DNA from: Ktedonobacter sp. SOSP1-85
GTDB taxonomy: Bacteria; Chloroflexota; Ktedonobacteria; Ktedonobacterales; Ktedonobacteraceae
Assembly (NCBI RefSeq): GCF_016587415.1
Contig: NZ_BNJI01000001.1
Coordinates: forward strand, 969,501 to 1,033,500
DNA length: 64,000 nucleotides
Direction: 5' to 3'
Shown: positions 17,896 through 26,052 of the stretch, one piece after another
Layout of the letters: each line of letters starts with the position of its first letter
How positions within the stretch are numbered: position 1 is the first letter of the stretch
Position numbers and translations under genes: made by a program
The notes under the pieces: generated by a model
The model's database searches: none
The model's input: only the letters and a program-made list of their open reading frames with translations
Told to the model about the DNA's origin: nothing

Positions 17896-20800
17896 CTAGC
17901 GCTCACTGAGCGACGATTCCCGCCTGTCCCATTCTACCATGCCTGGCGAGACCAGGGGACCGGCATCCCCAATCAAATGAAATGCCGCCCAGAAGTAGGG
18001 ATGCGCCCGGTAGGGACGCTCTGAGGCGCGCATTTGCGTGATAAAATCGCGCTGAGCCTGCGCCAGGGCACTTACCTTGCGCTCACCACGCAAGAGCACC
18101 CGATAAAAGAGTTCCATCAGTTCGGCGCTGCTGGCATCCTCAACCTTCCAGAAGGTGGGCAGGAGCGAGGCGGCGCCCGCGTACAGAAAGCCACGCCCCA
18201 ACCCGATGACTTCGTCAACACCCCCAATCACGGCGCGGCCAGTCTCACAGGCGCTAAGCACCACAAGCGAGCAGGAGGAGAGGTCGAGGTTGAAGGCCTC
18301 AATTGTGCTCAACTGGCGATCAGCCAGGCGAATAGAGGAGAAATTGGGTGCGTCCAGGCGGAAGAGGCCGTGCGCGGCGATATGCACCAGGGGACTCTTA
18401 GCTCCACGCTGCTGCAAGAGCGTCGTGGTCGCCTGCTCGTGTACCGCTGGCTGCGTCCCCAACAATTGCGCAACGACCTCGGCCTCATGCACAGCCTGCG
18501 GAAGCCAGCCATTCTCTGAGAAGCCCAGTACCATGGCCCTGGTAAGGGCCTCGGGGCGCATCTGTGTGTTCAGCCCCCGCTGTCGACAGACATCCCAGAG
18601 CGAGACCGAAGGGAGATATGATACCTCAACGCGCTCCACGACAAAGCGCTCGCCGTCCAGGAGGGCGTGAAAGGGGAGATAATGCAACATGCCGTAGGGC
18701 ACCACCACGAGGTGACGGCAGGCATGAAGCGCCCCCTCTACGGGGCGTAAGAGGATATCATAGAGCCGCTGCAACAGGCCCAGGCAATTCTCTTGCAACT
18801 CCTCGCACACACTCGCCTGCTCTGGTGTGCCTACAGTGCGAGCCACCAGGTCAAAGTTGGTGCGTAACAATGCCAGGAGGCGCTCCAGGCGCGTGACGGC
18901 ACCCGGAAGGCACCTGACGACAATCCCTTCGCGCGTGAGACAAAAAATGTAGAGGTCCTGCCCCGCCAGATAGTATTCCAGAATCAGCGTTTGCGAATGT
19001 ATTTTGGGTCCCAACTGCGTGACGAGCGAGTTCGTCCACTGCTTTTGCGGCTGCGCGATGACATCGCTCATCGAGCGCAACTGCACCTGTTCGAGCAAGT
19101 GCTCAATGCGGCGCTCGCGTTGCAGCATTTCTTTACGAGCCTGGGCGGGATCGATACTCTGTATGCGACGTATTGCGGTATCACTAAGATTAACATCGCC
19201 CTCGGTACCATAGACAATCGAGCTATACCAGGCCTGCTCTTCGCGTAAGCGCTCCAGGTCTTCGAGCTGCCTCCCACTCAGGCGGTCCCTTGCTGTAAAC
19301 TTGATATCAATGTTGTTGCGCAAGTAATCACCCAGGGCGCGCGACTTGGCCTTCTCAACATACGTCAGTGCTCTGGGGACATCTCGCCCCTGCAAGGCCA
19401 GCAGCATCGCACGCCTGTAGAGCTCGCCCTTCCCCTCCAAAAAGCTTACGCGCTCCTCCAACACCAGGCGACTCTGCACTTCGTCAATCCCCTGAATGGC
19501 GCGGTCATAGTATTGCATGGCCTGGTCGATAGCGCCATGTAGCTCAGCCAGGTGTCCCAGGAGATCATAGCAGAGATACTGGAGTTCCAGCATCTCCTGA
19601 GCCATGGCGATATCCAGGGCATAATGGCTTAAACGTTCGGCCGTGTCGAGTTGGCGCTCAGCCTCGGCGATATAGGCCTGCAATAACATCGACCACGCCA
19701 GGTTAGGCAAATCCTCCTGATCCGCAAAGACGTCTGCAACATACTCTACCTCGCGCAGACTCTTTTCCAGCTCTCCATTGGCGTAATAGAGGTCAGCCCG
19801 GCGCAAACGTGCCATAGCCGACAGGCGCACAAAGCCACCCTCAGCCAGCAAATCACTTGCTTCGCGCAGCAACTCGTCGGCCTCATGGTGGCGCCGCATC
19901 AGGATCGCAGCACTGGCCTGGCGCATCAAGGCTCGCGCCAGGTTATCGCGTTGCGCCGAAGTGGCGCGAAAAAAGGCCACGACCTCGGCCGCCAGTTCGT
20001 AGGCTTCGCGAGAACGGTTTAAGCGCAACAAGCAGACGCACATCTGGTGTGTGGCTTCGGCCCGCGATTCGAGCATCTGGTGGCGCTCAAAGGTCTCCCG
20101 GCACTGATTGTAGAGCAGCAATGCCTGGCTATAGTGGCCCTGGGCCGCGTAAATCTCGGCGATGTTGAGATCCTCACGTGCAAGCGAGATCTCCTCGCTC
20201 GGACCGTAGCGCTCAAAGGTCTCCCGTGCCTGCTTATGCATCTCAACAGCCTCGCGAAAGCGACCCTGCGCGGCCAGGGCCAGGGCTTTATTACCGCGCG
20301 CGCGGGCGATATACAGATCAACATCCTCGTTACACATTTGATAGGTCTCAATCGCGCGGTCAAATGCGCGCAGAGCTGCGTCATACTGGCCCAGCTCAAA
20401 GTTGATAATGGCGGCATTCACATCTATCTGACCCGCCCGCACCAGCTTGCCATGTCGCACAAAGATATCACGCGCCGCGGCTACATCACGAAGCGCCTCC
20501 GTCATGCGGTTGAGATGCAGGCAGGCATTAATACGCCCGATGCGCGTCCGCGCCCAGCTCACCTCGTCGCCCAACGCGAGAAAATCCTCTCCCGCCGCAT
20601 CGAGAAAAGGCAATGCTTCTTGATCGCGCTCCATACGGCGTAGTGCATCGCCACGCGCCCACAGACCTAGCGCGTGGTAATAGCTATCTTTGGTAAGGTC
20701 GCCTATGAGCAGGAGATAGCCAGAGAGCCGAAACGAGAGCTCAACGTTACTGTTCCAATAACGATCCGCTTCACGTTTCAGGCGATGGACCAGCGTATTG

Positions 20801-20901
20801 AGTTCCGCGGCTGTGAGATGAGGAACGTAGAGATGTAGTAATTTCGGCCCTTGCTCTTCGCTCGCCTTCAGCAGTGTCGCAGCAAGTTCCTGAGCAGTCA
20901 T
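17896..20901 (-). CDS. TPR-repeat CHAT-domain cysteine protease
   Basis: About 1001 residues. The N-terminal two thirds are helical tetratricopeptide repeats (for example YNQCRETFERH, YDRAIQGIDEV), suited to binding a regulatory partner. The C-terminal CHAT domain is a caspase-like peptidase: predicted His844 in HIAAHGLFRLD and Cys885 in VVLSACETGRA, followed by GLGRGFLYAGAASLLPTFW. The dyad is intact. No signal or membrane segment, so cytosolic. The ATG at 20901 is chosen; a TTG at 20952 would extend by 17 residues. Downstream of a zinc-finger protein and sigma factor on the same strand, which suggests a protease-controlled sigma switch. Natural substrate unknown. Confidence 0.88.
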   Translation of the reverse strand: MTAQELAATLLKASEEQGPKLLHLYVPHLTAAELNTLVHRLKREADRYWNSNVELSFRLSGYLLLIGDLTKDSYYHALGLWARGDALRRMERDQEALPFLDAAGEDFLALGDEVSWARTRIGRINACLHLNRMTEALRDVAAARDIFVRHGKLVRAGQIDVNAAIINFELGQYDAALRAFDRAIETYQMCNEDVDLYIARARGNKALALAAQGRFREAVEMHKQARETFERYGPSEEISLAREDLNIAEIYAAQGHYSQALLLYNQCRETFERHQMLESRAEATHQMCVCLLRLNRSREAYELAAEVVAFFRATSAQRDNLARALMRQASAAILMRRHHEADELLREASDLLAEGGFVRLSAMARLRRADLYYANGELEKSLREVEYVADVFADQEDLPNLAWSMLLQAYIAEAERQLDTAERLSHYALDIAMAQEMLELQYLCYDLLGHLAELHGAIDQAMQYYDRAIQGIDEVQSRLVLEERVSFLEGKGELYRRAMLLALQGRDVPRALTYVEKAKSRALGDYLRNNIDIKFTARDRLSGRQLEDLERLREEQAWYSSIVYGTEGDVNLSDTAIRRIQSIDPAQARKEMLQRERRIEHLLEQVQLRSMSDVIAQPQKQWTNSLVTQLGPKIHSQTLILEYYLAGQDLYIFCLTREGIVVRCLPGAVTRLERLLALLRTNFDLVARTVGTPEQASVCEELQENCLGLLQRLYDILLRPVEGALHACRHLVVVPYGMLHYLPFHALLDGERFVVERVEVSYLPSVSLWDVCRQRGLNTQMRPEALTRAMVLGFSENGWLPQAVHEAEVVAQLLGTQPAVHEQATTTLLQQRGAKSPLVHIAAHGLFRLDAPNFSSIRLADRQLSTIEAFNLDLSSCSLVVLSACETGRAVIGGVDEVIGLGRGFLYAGAASLLPTFWKVEDASSAELMELFYRVLLRGERKVSALAQAQRDFITQMRASERPYRAHPYFWAAFHLIGDAGPLVSPGMVEWDRRESSLSER

Positions 20902-21148
20902 AGCTTGTATTTTTACACAATCCTTTGGTAGAAGTCGCTCTTTTGCCACCAACTACATATATATACATACATACTTCCTGGCCCTCCCAGCCTCCTGCTG
21001 ATGCTTATACCTACAAACGTTCTAGAGACCCCAAAAACCACCCAAAAGAAATCACAATCAACAGGAGCCATCTTCGACTCCAGCTTTTATGGCGCATCTC
21101 CAGATCTCTCAAACCCACAAAACGGCTCACACCCATCTACCAGGTGCC

Positions 21149-21958
21149 CTAGCCATCCTCGTCCAGCGCAACGGCTACCTCTTCAATGATCACACAGGTT
21201 TCCGGAAAATGCAGCTCTAGTGTATAGGTAGTGGGGACAAGTGCGGTAAAGATAAAGTTGCCCAGGTCGTCAATATGTTGCGTATACGAACTCTTCTCAT
21301 CGCGTGCAAGTAATACAACTGGCGTTCCCTGCAAGGTTGGCAGTGTTGCTCCCTTACGCGTCACAAACCCCACCAGTTGCGCGCCACCGCTCTCCTGACT
21401 CCCTCGCTCAAGCTGAAGCGAGATGCTGATATCTTCAGCGGTATAGCGGCGCGGCCAGGCAGAGGCAGCGCCCCGAACACTGTAGAGCGCGGGCTGCATG
21501 GGAACCAGCGTAGCTACCAGGCGACGCACACCCGCCTGTACAGGCTCGAGCAGGCGCTCAAGTACTGAGTGCTCCTCCTCTGCTGAGGTGCGATGATTGC
21601 CCACAATGGCTGGGACCACCACCGGGTTGGTAAATAGATCCTCGCGCGCCATGAAGTTTGAGAGCGTCTCTACTTCCGCGGAACACAACACACATGCGCT
21701 CAGATGGGTCTTGATCAGCGCCTCGTCCTCAGCACTACATAGCCCCAGTTGATATTCACCTAACATCTGGTTAGAAGGGCAATCCCAGCGATAGAGCTTC
21801 TGCATTAAGACATGCTCCAGGCGTTGATAGGCCCCAAAACGCTGCGCGCAACTCGCGCAGCGCTCCATATGGTCTTTCACCGCTGGTCTTACCTTCTCGC
21901 CCGCAAGGTATGCGATTATCTCCTCATCACGAATCGCACCCGGTTCATAACACTCCAT
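21149..21958 (-). CDS. Tandem zinc-finger (ZAS-like) putative anti-sigma protein, soluble
   Basis: 269 residues. Two HxxxCxxC zinc-binding motifs are visible, HMERCASC near residue 31 and HLSACVLC near residue 87, the pattern of zf-HC2 anti-sigma domains. After a linker, the C-terminal part (about residues 170-265) looks like a beta-sandwich (GFVTRKGATLPTLQGTPVVL, YTLELHFPETCVIIEEVAVAL). Unlike most ZAS anti-sigma factors there is no transmembrane helix. The start at 21958 has GAGGGGG 5 nt upstream. It lies between a sigma factor and a CHAT protease, making it the natural candidate for sigma inhibitor and protease target; that is inference. Confidence 0.75.
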   Translation of the reverse strand: MECYEPGAIRDEEIIAYLAGEKVRPAVKDHMERCASCAQRFGAYQRLEHVLMQKLYRWDCPSNQMLGEYQLGLCSAEDEALIKTHLSACVLCSAEVETLSNFMAREDLFTNPVVVPAIVGNHRTSAEEEHSVLERLLEPVQAGVRRLVATLVPMQPALYSVRGAASAWPRRYTAEDISISLQLERGSQESGGAQLVGFVTRKGATLPTLQGTPVVLLARDEKSSYTQHIDDLGNFIFTALVPTTYTLELHFPETCVIIEEVAVALDEDG

Positions 21959-22363
21959 GAGTGCCCCCTCGATCCCTCTAAGATTTTTCCAGGCGCCACT
22001 CCTAGCTGGCGAATGGCGCTATGCTCATGCTGCAACCAATACGACATTCGTAAACGCTCAGAGCGACCAGGCTACGAGTAACGCTTCTCTATCTATTCTT
22101 CTTCTCCGAAAACCCTAAGCGCGAAGCGCTAGACACGCCAGTGAAGGCTTGTCCCCGAATGGGGATGGGTTTCGGAATAAGATCTTCTCGGCAAATTAAG
22201 AAATGCCACATTTTAGACCGCCACTTCCGAAGCAGGATGGGCTCGACGGCCATAAACTCTCCCTTGTTCTTTATAAGTAAACGAGGCACGCCGCCTTTTT
22301 AGCGCTTTTCCTCTTTATTTCCCTGCTCCCTTGCCTTTATCACCAGATTCACTTTTCCAGGCG
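21959..22363 (-). other. 405-nt gap between sigma and zinc-finger genes, with a possible 54-residue ORF
   Basis: The only reading frame of note is 22089-22253 on the minus strand (starts MAVEPILLRKWRSKMW), preceded by GGGAGAG at very short spacing. It matches no family I recognise and may be chance. A small dyad AGCGCGAAGCGCT lies near 22118-22130. No convincing promoter or terminator was seen. Confidence 0.3.
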
Positions 22364-23122
22364 CTATTGCCGGAAGAGATTGCGCAAGCGCCGATTACGC
22401 CGTAAGCGCTCCAGTACATTGCGTTTTATGCGGTACACATCATCGACGGTGGGAAAGAGGTGACGATACTGCACGCAAATTTCGCCCGGCTTCATCCCCT
22501 GCACATATGCCAGGTACAATAAGACCCGTTCGTCCTCGCCGTTCAACTCTTCCTGGATAATCGCCCAGAGACGCTGCGCCGACAACTGAGCAACGACATC
22601 ATCGGCTGGATCGCTGCCTGATGGCTCATGCTCCACCGCCTCAAGCGTCTCCTCGTACTGTCGAGCCTGGCGCGCGCGTACCTCGTCGGCAACCACGCTA
22701 TGCACACACATTTTTAGATATTTTAATACAGACGCCAAAGAATCAAAGTTACCGATTTTGGCCGGTGTCAGTGCCTGAGAGAATTTGGCAAAAGCCGCGT
22801 TTACCAGGGACGCTCCTCCTTCTTGCCCAAGCAGTTGCACCGCGCTCTGATGCTGTGTCACCCATGTCAATACCAGCGGCGCATATTGCTGATATATGTG
22901 CTGCCAGGCGGCCTCATCGCGCCTGATAATCGCACGCCGAAACAATTCAAGACAAAAGCGGTCATTCGAAGTACTCTGTTTAAGAAATTTTGTTGTTTCC
23001 TCAGCGCAACAGCGCGCAAGGTCTCCAACTGCTAGTTGCTCCGGTGGTTGGGCGCTGTCACCCACTCCTCTCTTCTCCGGGTCCTGACGAGAAAATTGGG
23101 AGAGGTTTAGAGACTCCATCAT
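22364..23122 (-). CDS. Sigma-70 family RNA polymerase sigma factor (ECF-like)
   Basis: 252 residues. The region 2 helix set is visible in LFRRAIIRRDEAAWQHIYQQYAPLVLTWV and VLKYLKMCVHSVVADEVRARQ. The C-terminal region 4-like part is LNGEDERVLLYLAYVQG, MKPGEICVQY and VYRIKRNVLERLRRNRRLRNLF. Residues 1-50 look unrelated to the family. The annotated ATG at 23122 lies only about 7 nt from the right-end hairpin of an IscB element and has no ribosome-binding site, so the original leader or start may have been displaced. Probably transcribed with the zinc-finger and CHAT genes downstream. Confidence 0.82.
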   Translation of the reverse strand: MMESLNLSQFSRQDPEKRGVGDSAQPPEQLAVGDLARCCAEETTKFLKQSTSNDRFCLELFRRAIIRRDEAAWQHIYQQYAPLVLTWVTQHQSAVQLLGQEGGASLVNAAFAKFSQALTPAKIGNFDSLASVLKYLKMCVHSVVADEVRARQARQYEETLEAVEHEPSGSDPADDVVAQLSAQRLWAIIQEELNGEDERVLLYLAYVQGMKPGEICVQYRHLFPTVDDVYRIKRNVLERLRRNRRLRNLFRQ

Positions 23123-23150
23123 AGAATCGCGTCATGCGAGGCCCCTCACT

Positions 23151-24440
23151 TCAGTCATGGGGAGGAGCATGACGCACTCCTTTCTGAATATATTCATACC
23201 CGTCAGCACGATGGACACATCGCAGATATTTAGGGTGGATATCTCTCTTCCCAAGCCGAAATGACGGTCGATGACGAATAGCAATGCGCCCTTCAAATGT
23301 CCCTTTGGGGGTCATCGCTTTGATCATATCCCCTGTTTGATAGCCAAGGAACGTCTTTTTGCGTTGTTTGTGTTGCTTGGGAAATCCATATTTGTCAACG
23401 ACACACATTTGCCGTGATCCATGCCCCATCGCTTTGATCTGCAAGGGGACAATTCCCGTATGAGAGAGTCCCACAGGCGTACTTTTGCCCACACACGCGG
23501 CATCCAGCCAATGCGTTTTGGGCAACCCTCTTGTGGTCCGGTTATATTTTGTCAAACCACCACTGCCGCACTCGACCGGCAATCCCAAGGCTTTGAGTCG
23601 CTGCAATACAGCCCATCGCGTGCCATTCACCGCACTCGCATCCTTGAGTGGCCTCTTGACCTGAGCAAGAATGTGCTTGAGGACCTCTGGTTTCTTGGCA
23701 AGGAAGACGGTAATATCTAGGGTATCTTTGGCCTTATTACAAGGCTCACATGCCAGGGTCAAGTTACTGATACGACTCGTTCCCCCCTTGGCACGAGGAT
23801 GAATATGCTCAACTTGCAAGGGAACGTTTTGCACGCTACAATACGCGCAAGTCCGTTCCCATTTTTCAAGCAAGTATTCTCTCACCTCATAGCCTTGAAG
23901 AGTCCCTTGCTGATACTCGACGCTTGTAATATCAGGATTTTCTATCTGTTGCAGGTCAAACTTGACCAGTTCCATGCTCAGAGCCGTAATGGGAGCCAAG
24001 CGACACAAACGCGCTACCCACGTGAGAATATTGGCAATCCGACTCTCTAAGGAGGGAGGCAACCATCCCTTCTTGCGCCTTCGATTCTGCCAACGGGGCT
24101 TTCTATAACGAGTTTTGCAGTTGCGTCGGTTGCGACGAACCACACGACGATCATCAAGGCTTTCCTTAATGGCATGACCACGATGAGCAAGTTCAGCCGC
24201 AAAGACGACCTTGCCGTTGCCATCATCAACCAGAGCAATTCCAGTGGTTTTACTACCAGGATCAAGCTTCAAACGTAATGGTTGCATCTGTGGTTCCTCT
24301 ACCACTCGTTTGAGCACAATGGTAAACGGGTATCTTCGGTACACAGCGGCTTTCCCCTGCTTGAGTAAACGCCGCGCATATCCAGGATGCACAGGATCTA
24401 AGGGGTTATAATCCGTATCAATCACAAACACGTTGCTCAT
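23151..24440 (-). CDS. iscB: RNA-guided endonuclease IscB
   Basis: 429 residues with the full IscB order. PLMP domain: VFVIDTDYNPLDPVHPGYAR. RuvC-I: Asp60 in LKLDPGSKTTGIAL. Arg-rich bridge helix: residues about 98-123. RuvC-II: Glu157 in ALSMELVKFD. HNH: C198/C201, EHIHPRAKGG with His212, C231/C234. RuvC-III: His310 and Asp313 in THWLDAACVG. A C-terminal TAM-interacting region follows. All catalytic residues are kept, so it is probably active. The start at 24440 has AGGAGG 7 nt upstream. IscB is the family from which Cas9 arose and uses an upstream omega-RNA. Confidence 0.93.
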   Translation of the reverse strand: MSNVFVIDTDYNPLDPVHPGYARRLLKQGKAAVYRRYPFTIVLKRVVEEPQMQPLRLKLDPGSKTTGIALVDDGNGKVVFAAELAHRGHAIKESLDDRRVVRRNRRNCKTRYRKPRWQNRRRKKGWLPPSLESRIANILTWVARLCRLAPITALSMELVKFDLQQIENPDITSVEYQQGTLQGYEVREYLLEKWERTCAYCSVQNVPLQVEHIHPRAKGGTSRISNLTLACEPCNKAKDTLDITVFLAKKPEVLKHILAQVKRPLKDASAVNGTRWAVLQRLKALGLPVECGSGGLTKYNRTTRGLPKTHWLDAACVGKSTPVGLSHTGIVPLQIKAMGHGSRQMCVVDKYGFPKQHKQRKKTFLGYQTGDMIKAMTPKGTFEGRIAIRHRPSFRLGKRDIHPKYLRCVHRADGYEYIQKGVRHAPPHD

Positions 24441-24705
24441 AATTGAGCCTCCTATTGCTAGGGTAATGGTTGCCTCGATAATGATAGTGGGCGGTACTGT
24501 TCTCTGAGCACTGCATAGACCCCGTTTTGCTGTTTAACCCAGAGATTCTAGAGCTACAGGCTGGCACGCACCCGTAGGTAGGACTTCAACGCTTCCCGAC
24601 TATCGTAGCCCGATAACCCTCTGCCAAAACAAAGGATTCATGGCTGAATCTGAACAGGTCCAGGCTTGCTAACGCAAGCCCCTGCCCTTTCAGGCATGGG
24701 GTACC
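24441..24705 (-). ncRNA. Candidate IscB omega-RNA region
   Basis: In IscB elements the omega-RNA scaffold is encoded between the left end and iscB, with the guide at its 5' end taken from flanking DNA. Here about 265 nt of non-coding sequence separates the left-end hairpin (24679-24701) from the iscB start and contains further short dyads (24664-24679). The guide would come from just outside the left end, roughly plus-strand 24703-24722. Boundaries are inferred from family architecture. Confidence 0.7.
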
Positions 24706-24937
24706 TGACCAACAATGCCCCCTACTTCCAATCTAACAAACAATTTCCCCAACACGTTAAGATAGCAATTCTGGGCTTTAAGGTCGTGCCTCGTGCTCTA
24801 CTCTTGCAGCACTAACTCACAGCACTGGTTTTGTTTATTATCGCATGTTTCACTGACAAAGTGCTAGTTCCTTCGAACCAGGACAGGGTTATTTAATCCT
24901 CGAAAATATGGGTCCTTCGCGCCTACGGCGCTCAAGA
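24706..24937. other. Intergenic flank upstream of the IscB element
   Basis: No gene seen. On the minus strand an extended -10-like TGCGATAAT (TATAAT-like part at 24842-24837) could be the old promoter of the sigma gene, now about 1.7 kb away because of the insertion. The minus-strand tag GAGCGCCGTAGGCGCGA is at about 24917-24933. Confidence 0.3.
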
Positions 24938-24992
24938 GTAAGGGTATGTGTGTGGAAAACGGCAAAGCTGTTTTCCACACACATACCCTTAC
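24938..24992. terminator. Perfect hairpin, 23-bp stem, 9-nt loop
   Basis: Arms 24938-24960 and 24970-24992; loop GGCAAAGCT. The conserved tag lies just left of it, and a GGCTCGC/GCGAGCC dyad lies just right (24997-25013). The loop sequence recurs, inverted, in the hairpin at 55101-55158. The remaining 25014-25350 holds no recognisable gene. Confidence 0.55.
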
Positions 24993-25350
24993 CCGAGGCT
25001 CGCTACGCGAGCCGAGTCAAGAAGCAGAAGAGAATAAATAGCCCTGGAGCCAGGATGCTAAGAATAGATAACTTCACAAAAACGCCTATAGATATGGGTA
25101 AAAATCGTTAGTTGAATTCGTTCATACCAGGTAAGACATGATGTGTAACCAGAGGAAGCGACTCTTCAGGCAGAATGAATAGGAGTTTCGGCTACTCCCG
25201 CAGGGGGGTTTTCAATTTATGCACATTTTGTGATATGCTTGGTATGCCCACATAAGAGAACGAAGACTTAGAGCCTCCCTTGCTCTTTTTGCAGGATTAA
25301 AGCGCTCTTGCATCTCTTGTGCACCCTGATCAACCAATGGATGTTTGAAT

Positions 25351-25967
25351 ATGACCCCACGACGCGGAACACATACCGACAACCTAAATAACGTTATTCA
25401 AGTCATTCAATTAGGCCGCAAGACAGGACTTCTCACCGTACAAAAAGAGTCTGGCCCCGCCTCGGAGGAAGGCGAAATAACCTTTTTCCGAGGGCAGATC
25501 TCGCAGGCCCGTCTAGGCCATCTACGCGATCAACAGGCCATCAGCCTATTTGCTACCTGGAAATCCTGTTTTTTTACGTTTGTCCCTTTCGACACTGATC
25601 GCGCAACTGGGCCTCAAACAACCGTTACCAATCCATCTCTGCCAGCGTTGAGGCAGCTTTCACCAAACCAAGCACCGCCTTCTTATGCTAGTGGTAGTGG
25701 CCCACTACCGCCTTATACTGGTGGTAGCGGGCCGCTACCCAGGTACGCCCCCCCACAAGCGGGCAACTTGCGCCTCAACGCATTCATGAGATGAACGATA
25801 GTCTTCGGCTCATCGAACAGTCTGGCCTATCGCGCAATCATCGACGTCTTCTCCTTCTCATCGATGGAAATCGAAATAGCGCCGAACTTGCACGTTTGAT
25901 GGGTCGTTCACAAGACGAAACACAACAACTCATTCGCGATCTTGAATACATTGGGATCGTTCGTTAG
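25351..25967 (+). pseudogene. DUF4388-type protein, split by a frameshift in a C7 run
   Basis: The N-terminal part (NNVIQVIQLGRKTGLLTVQK, GEITFFRGQISQARLG) matches the DUF4388/PATAN-like domain found in bacterial signalling proteins. A Gly/Ser/Pro linker with a repeated GGSGPLP unit follows. The first frame ends at 25794, but from the C7 run at 25748-25754 the -1 frame continues without a stop (GQLAPQRIHEMNDSLRLI, then RRLLLLIDGNRNSAELARL) to a TAG at 25967. One extra C or a -1 slip joins them into about 206 residues. Alternatively the second part starts at the ATG at 25791, overlapping the first stop. A rough in-frame start at 25351 is assumed. Confidence 0.7.
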
Positions 25968-25974
25968 ATTCTTA

Positions 25975-26018
25975 ACTATTGGAGCCAACGCCACTCTCGT
26001 AGCATTGGTTCCAATAGT
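25975..26018 (+). terminator. Terminator-like hairpin after DUF4388 gene
   Basis: Arms 25975-25988 and 26005-26018 form a 14-bp stem with one G-U pair, 7 nt after the stop codon, followed by a T-rich stretch (ACTTTTATTC). Confidence 0.55.
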
Positions 26019-26052
26019 AAGGGACTTTTATTCTTAAGGATTAGAATGCGCT

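Larger units (their letters stand above)
23129..24705 (-). mobile_element. IscB transposon (IS200/IS605-like, no tnpA)
   Basis: Right end: a 47-nt hairpin at 23129-23175 built of GCGTCATGC/GCATGACGC around CCCC/GGGG (23142-23162), overlapping the iscB stop codon. Left end: a CCCCTGCC/GGCATGGGG hairpin at 24679-24701 next to a GCTTGC/GCAAGC hairpin at 24664-24679. Subterminal palindromes like these at both ends are typical of IS200/IS605-family elements. No TnpA gene is present, so movement would need a helper. The outer boundaries are estimated to within several nt. Confidence 0.75.

Noticed and set aside
17896..23122. Type III-E CRISPR (Craspase) locus
   Set aside because: There is no gRAMP/Cas7-11, Cas1 or repeat array; only the TPR-CHAT and sigma parts are similar in kind.
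24908..25111. 67-codon plus-strand frame over the 24938 hairpin
   Set aside because: It runs through the perfect hairpin and shows no coding features.
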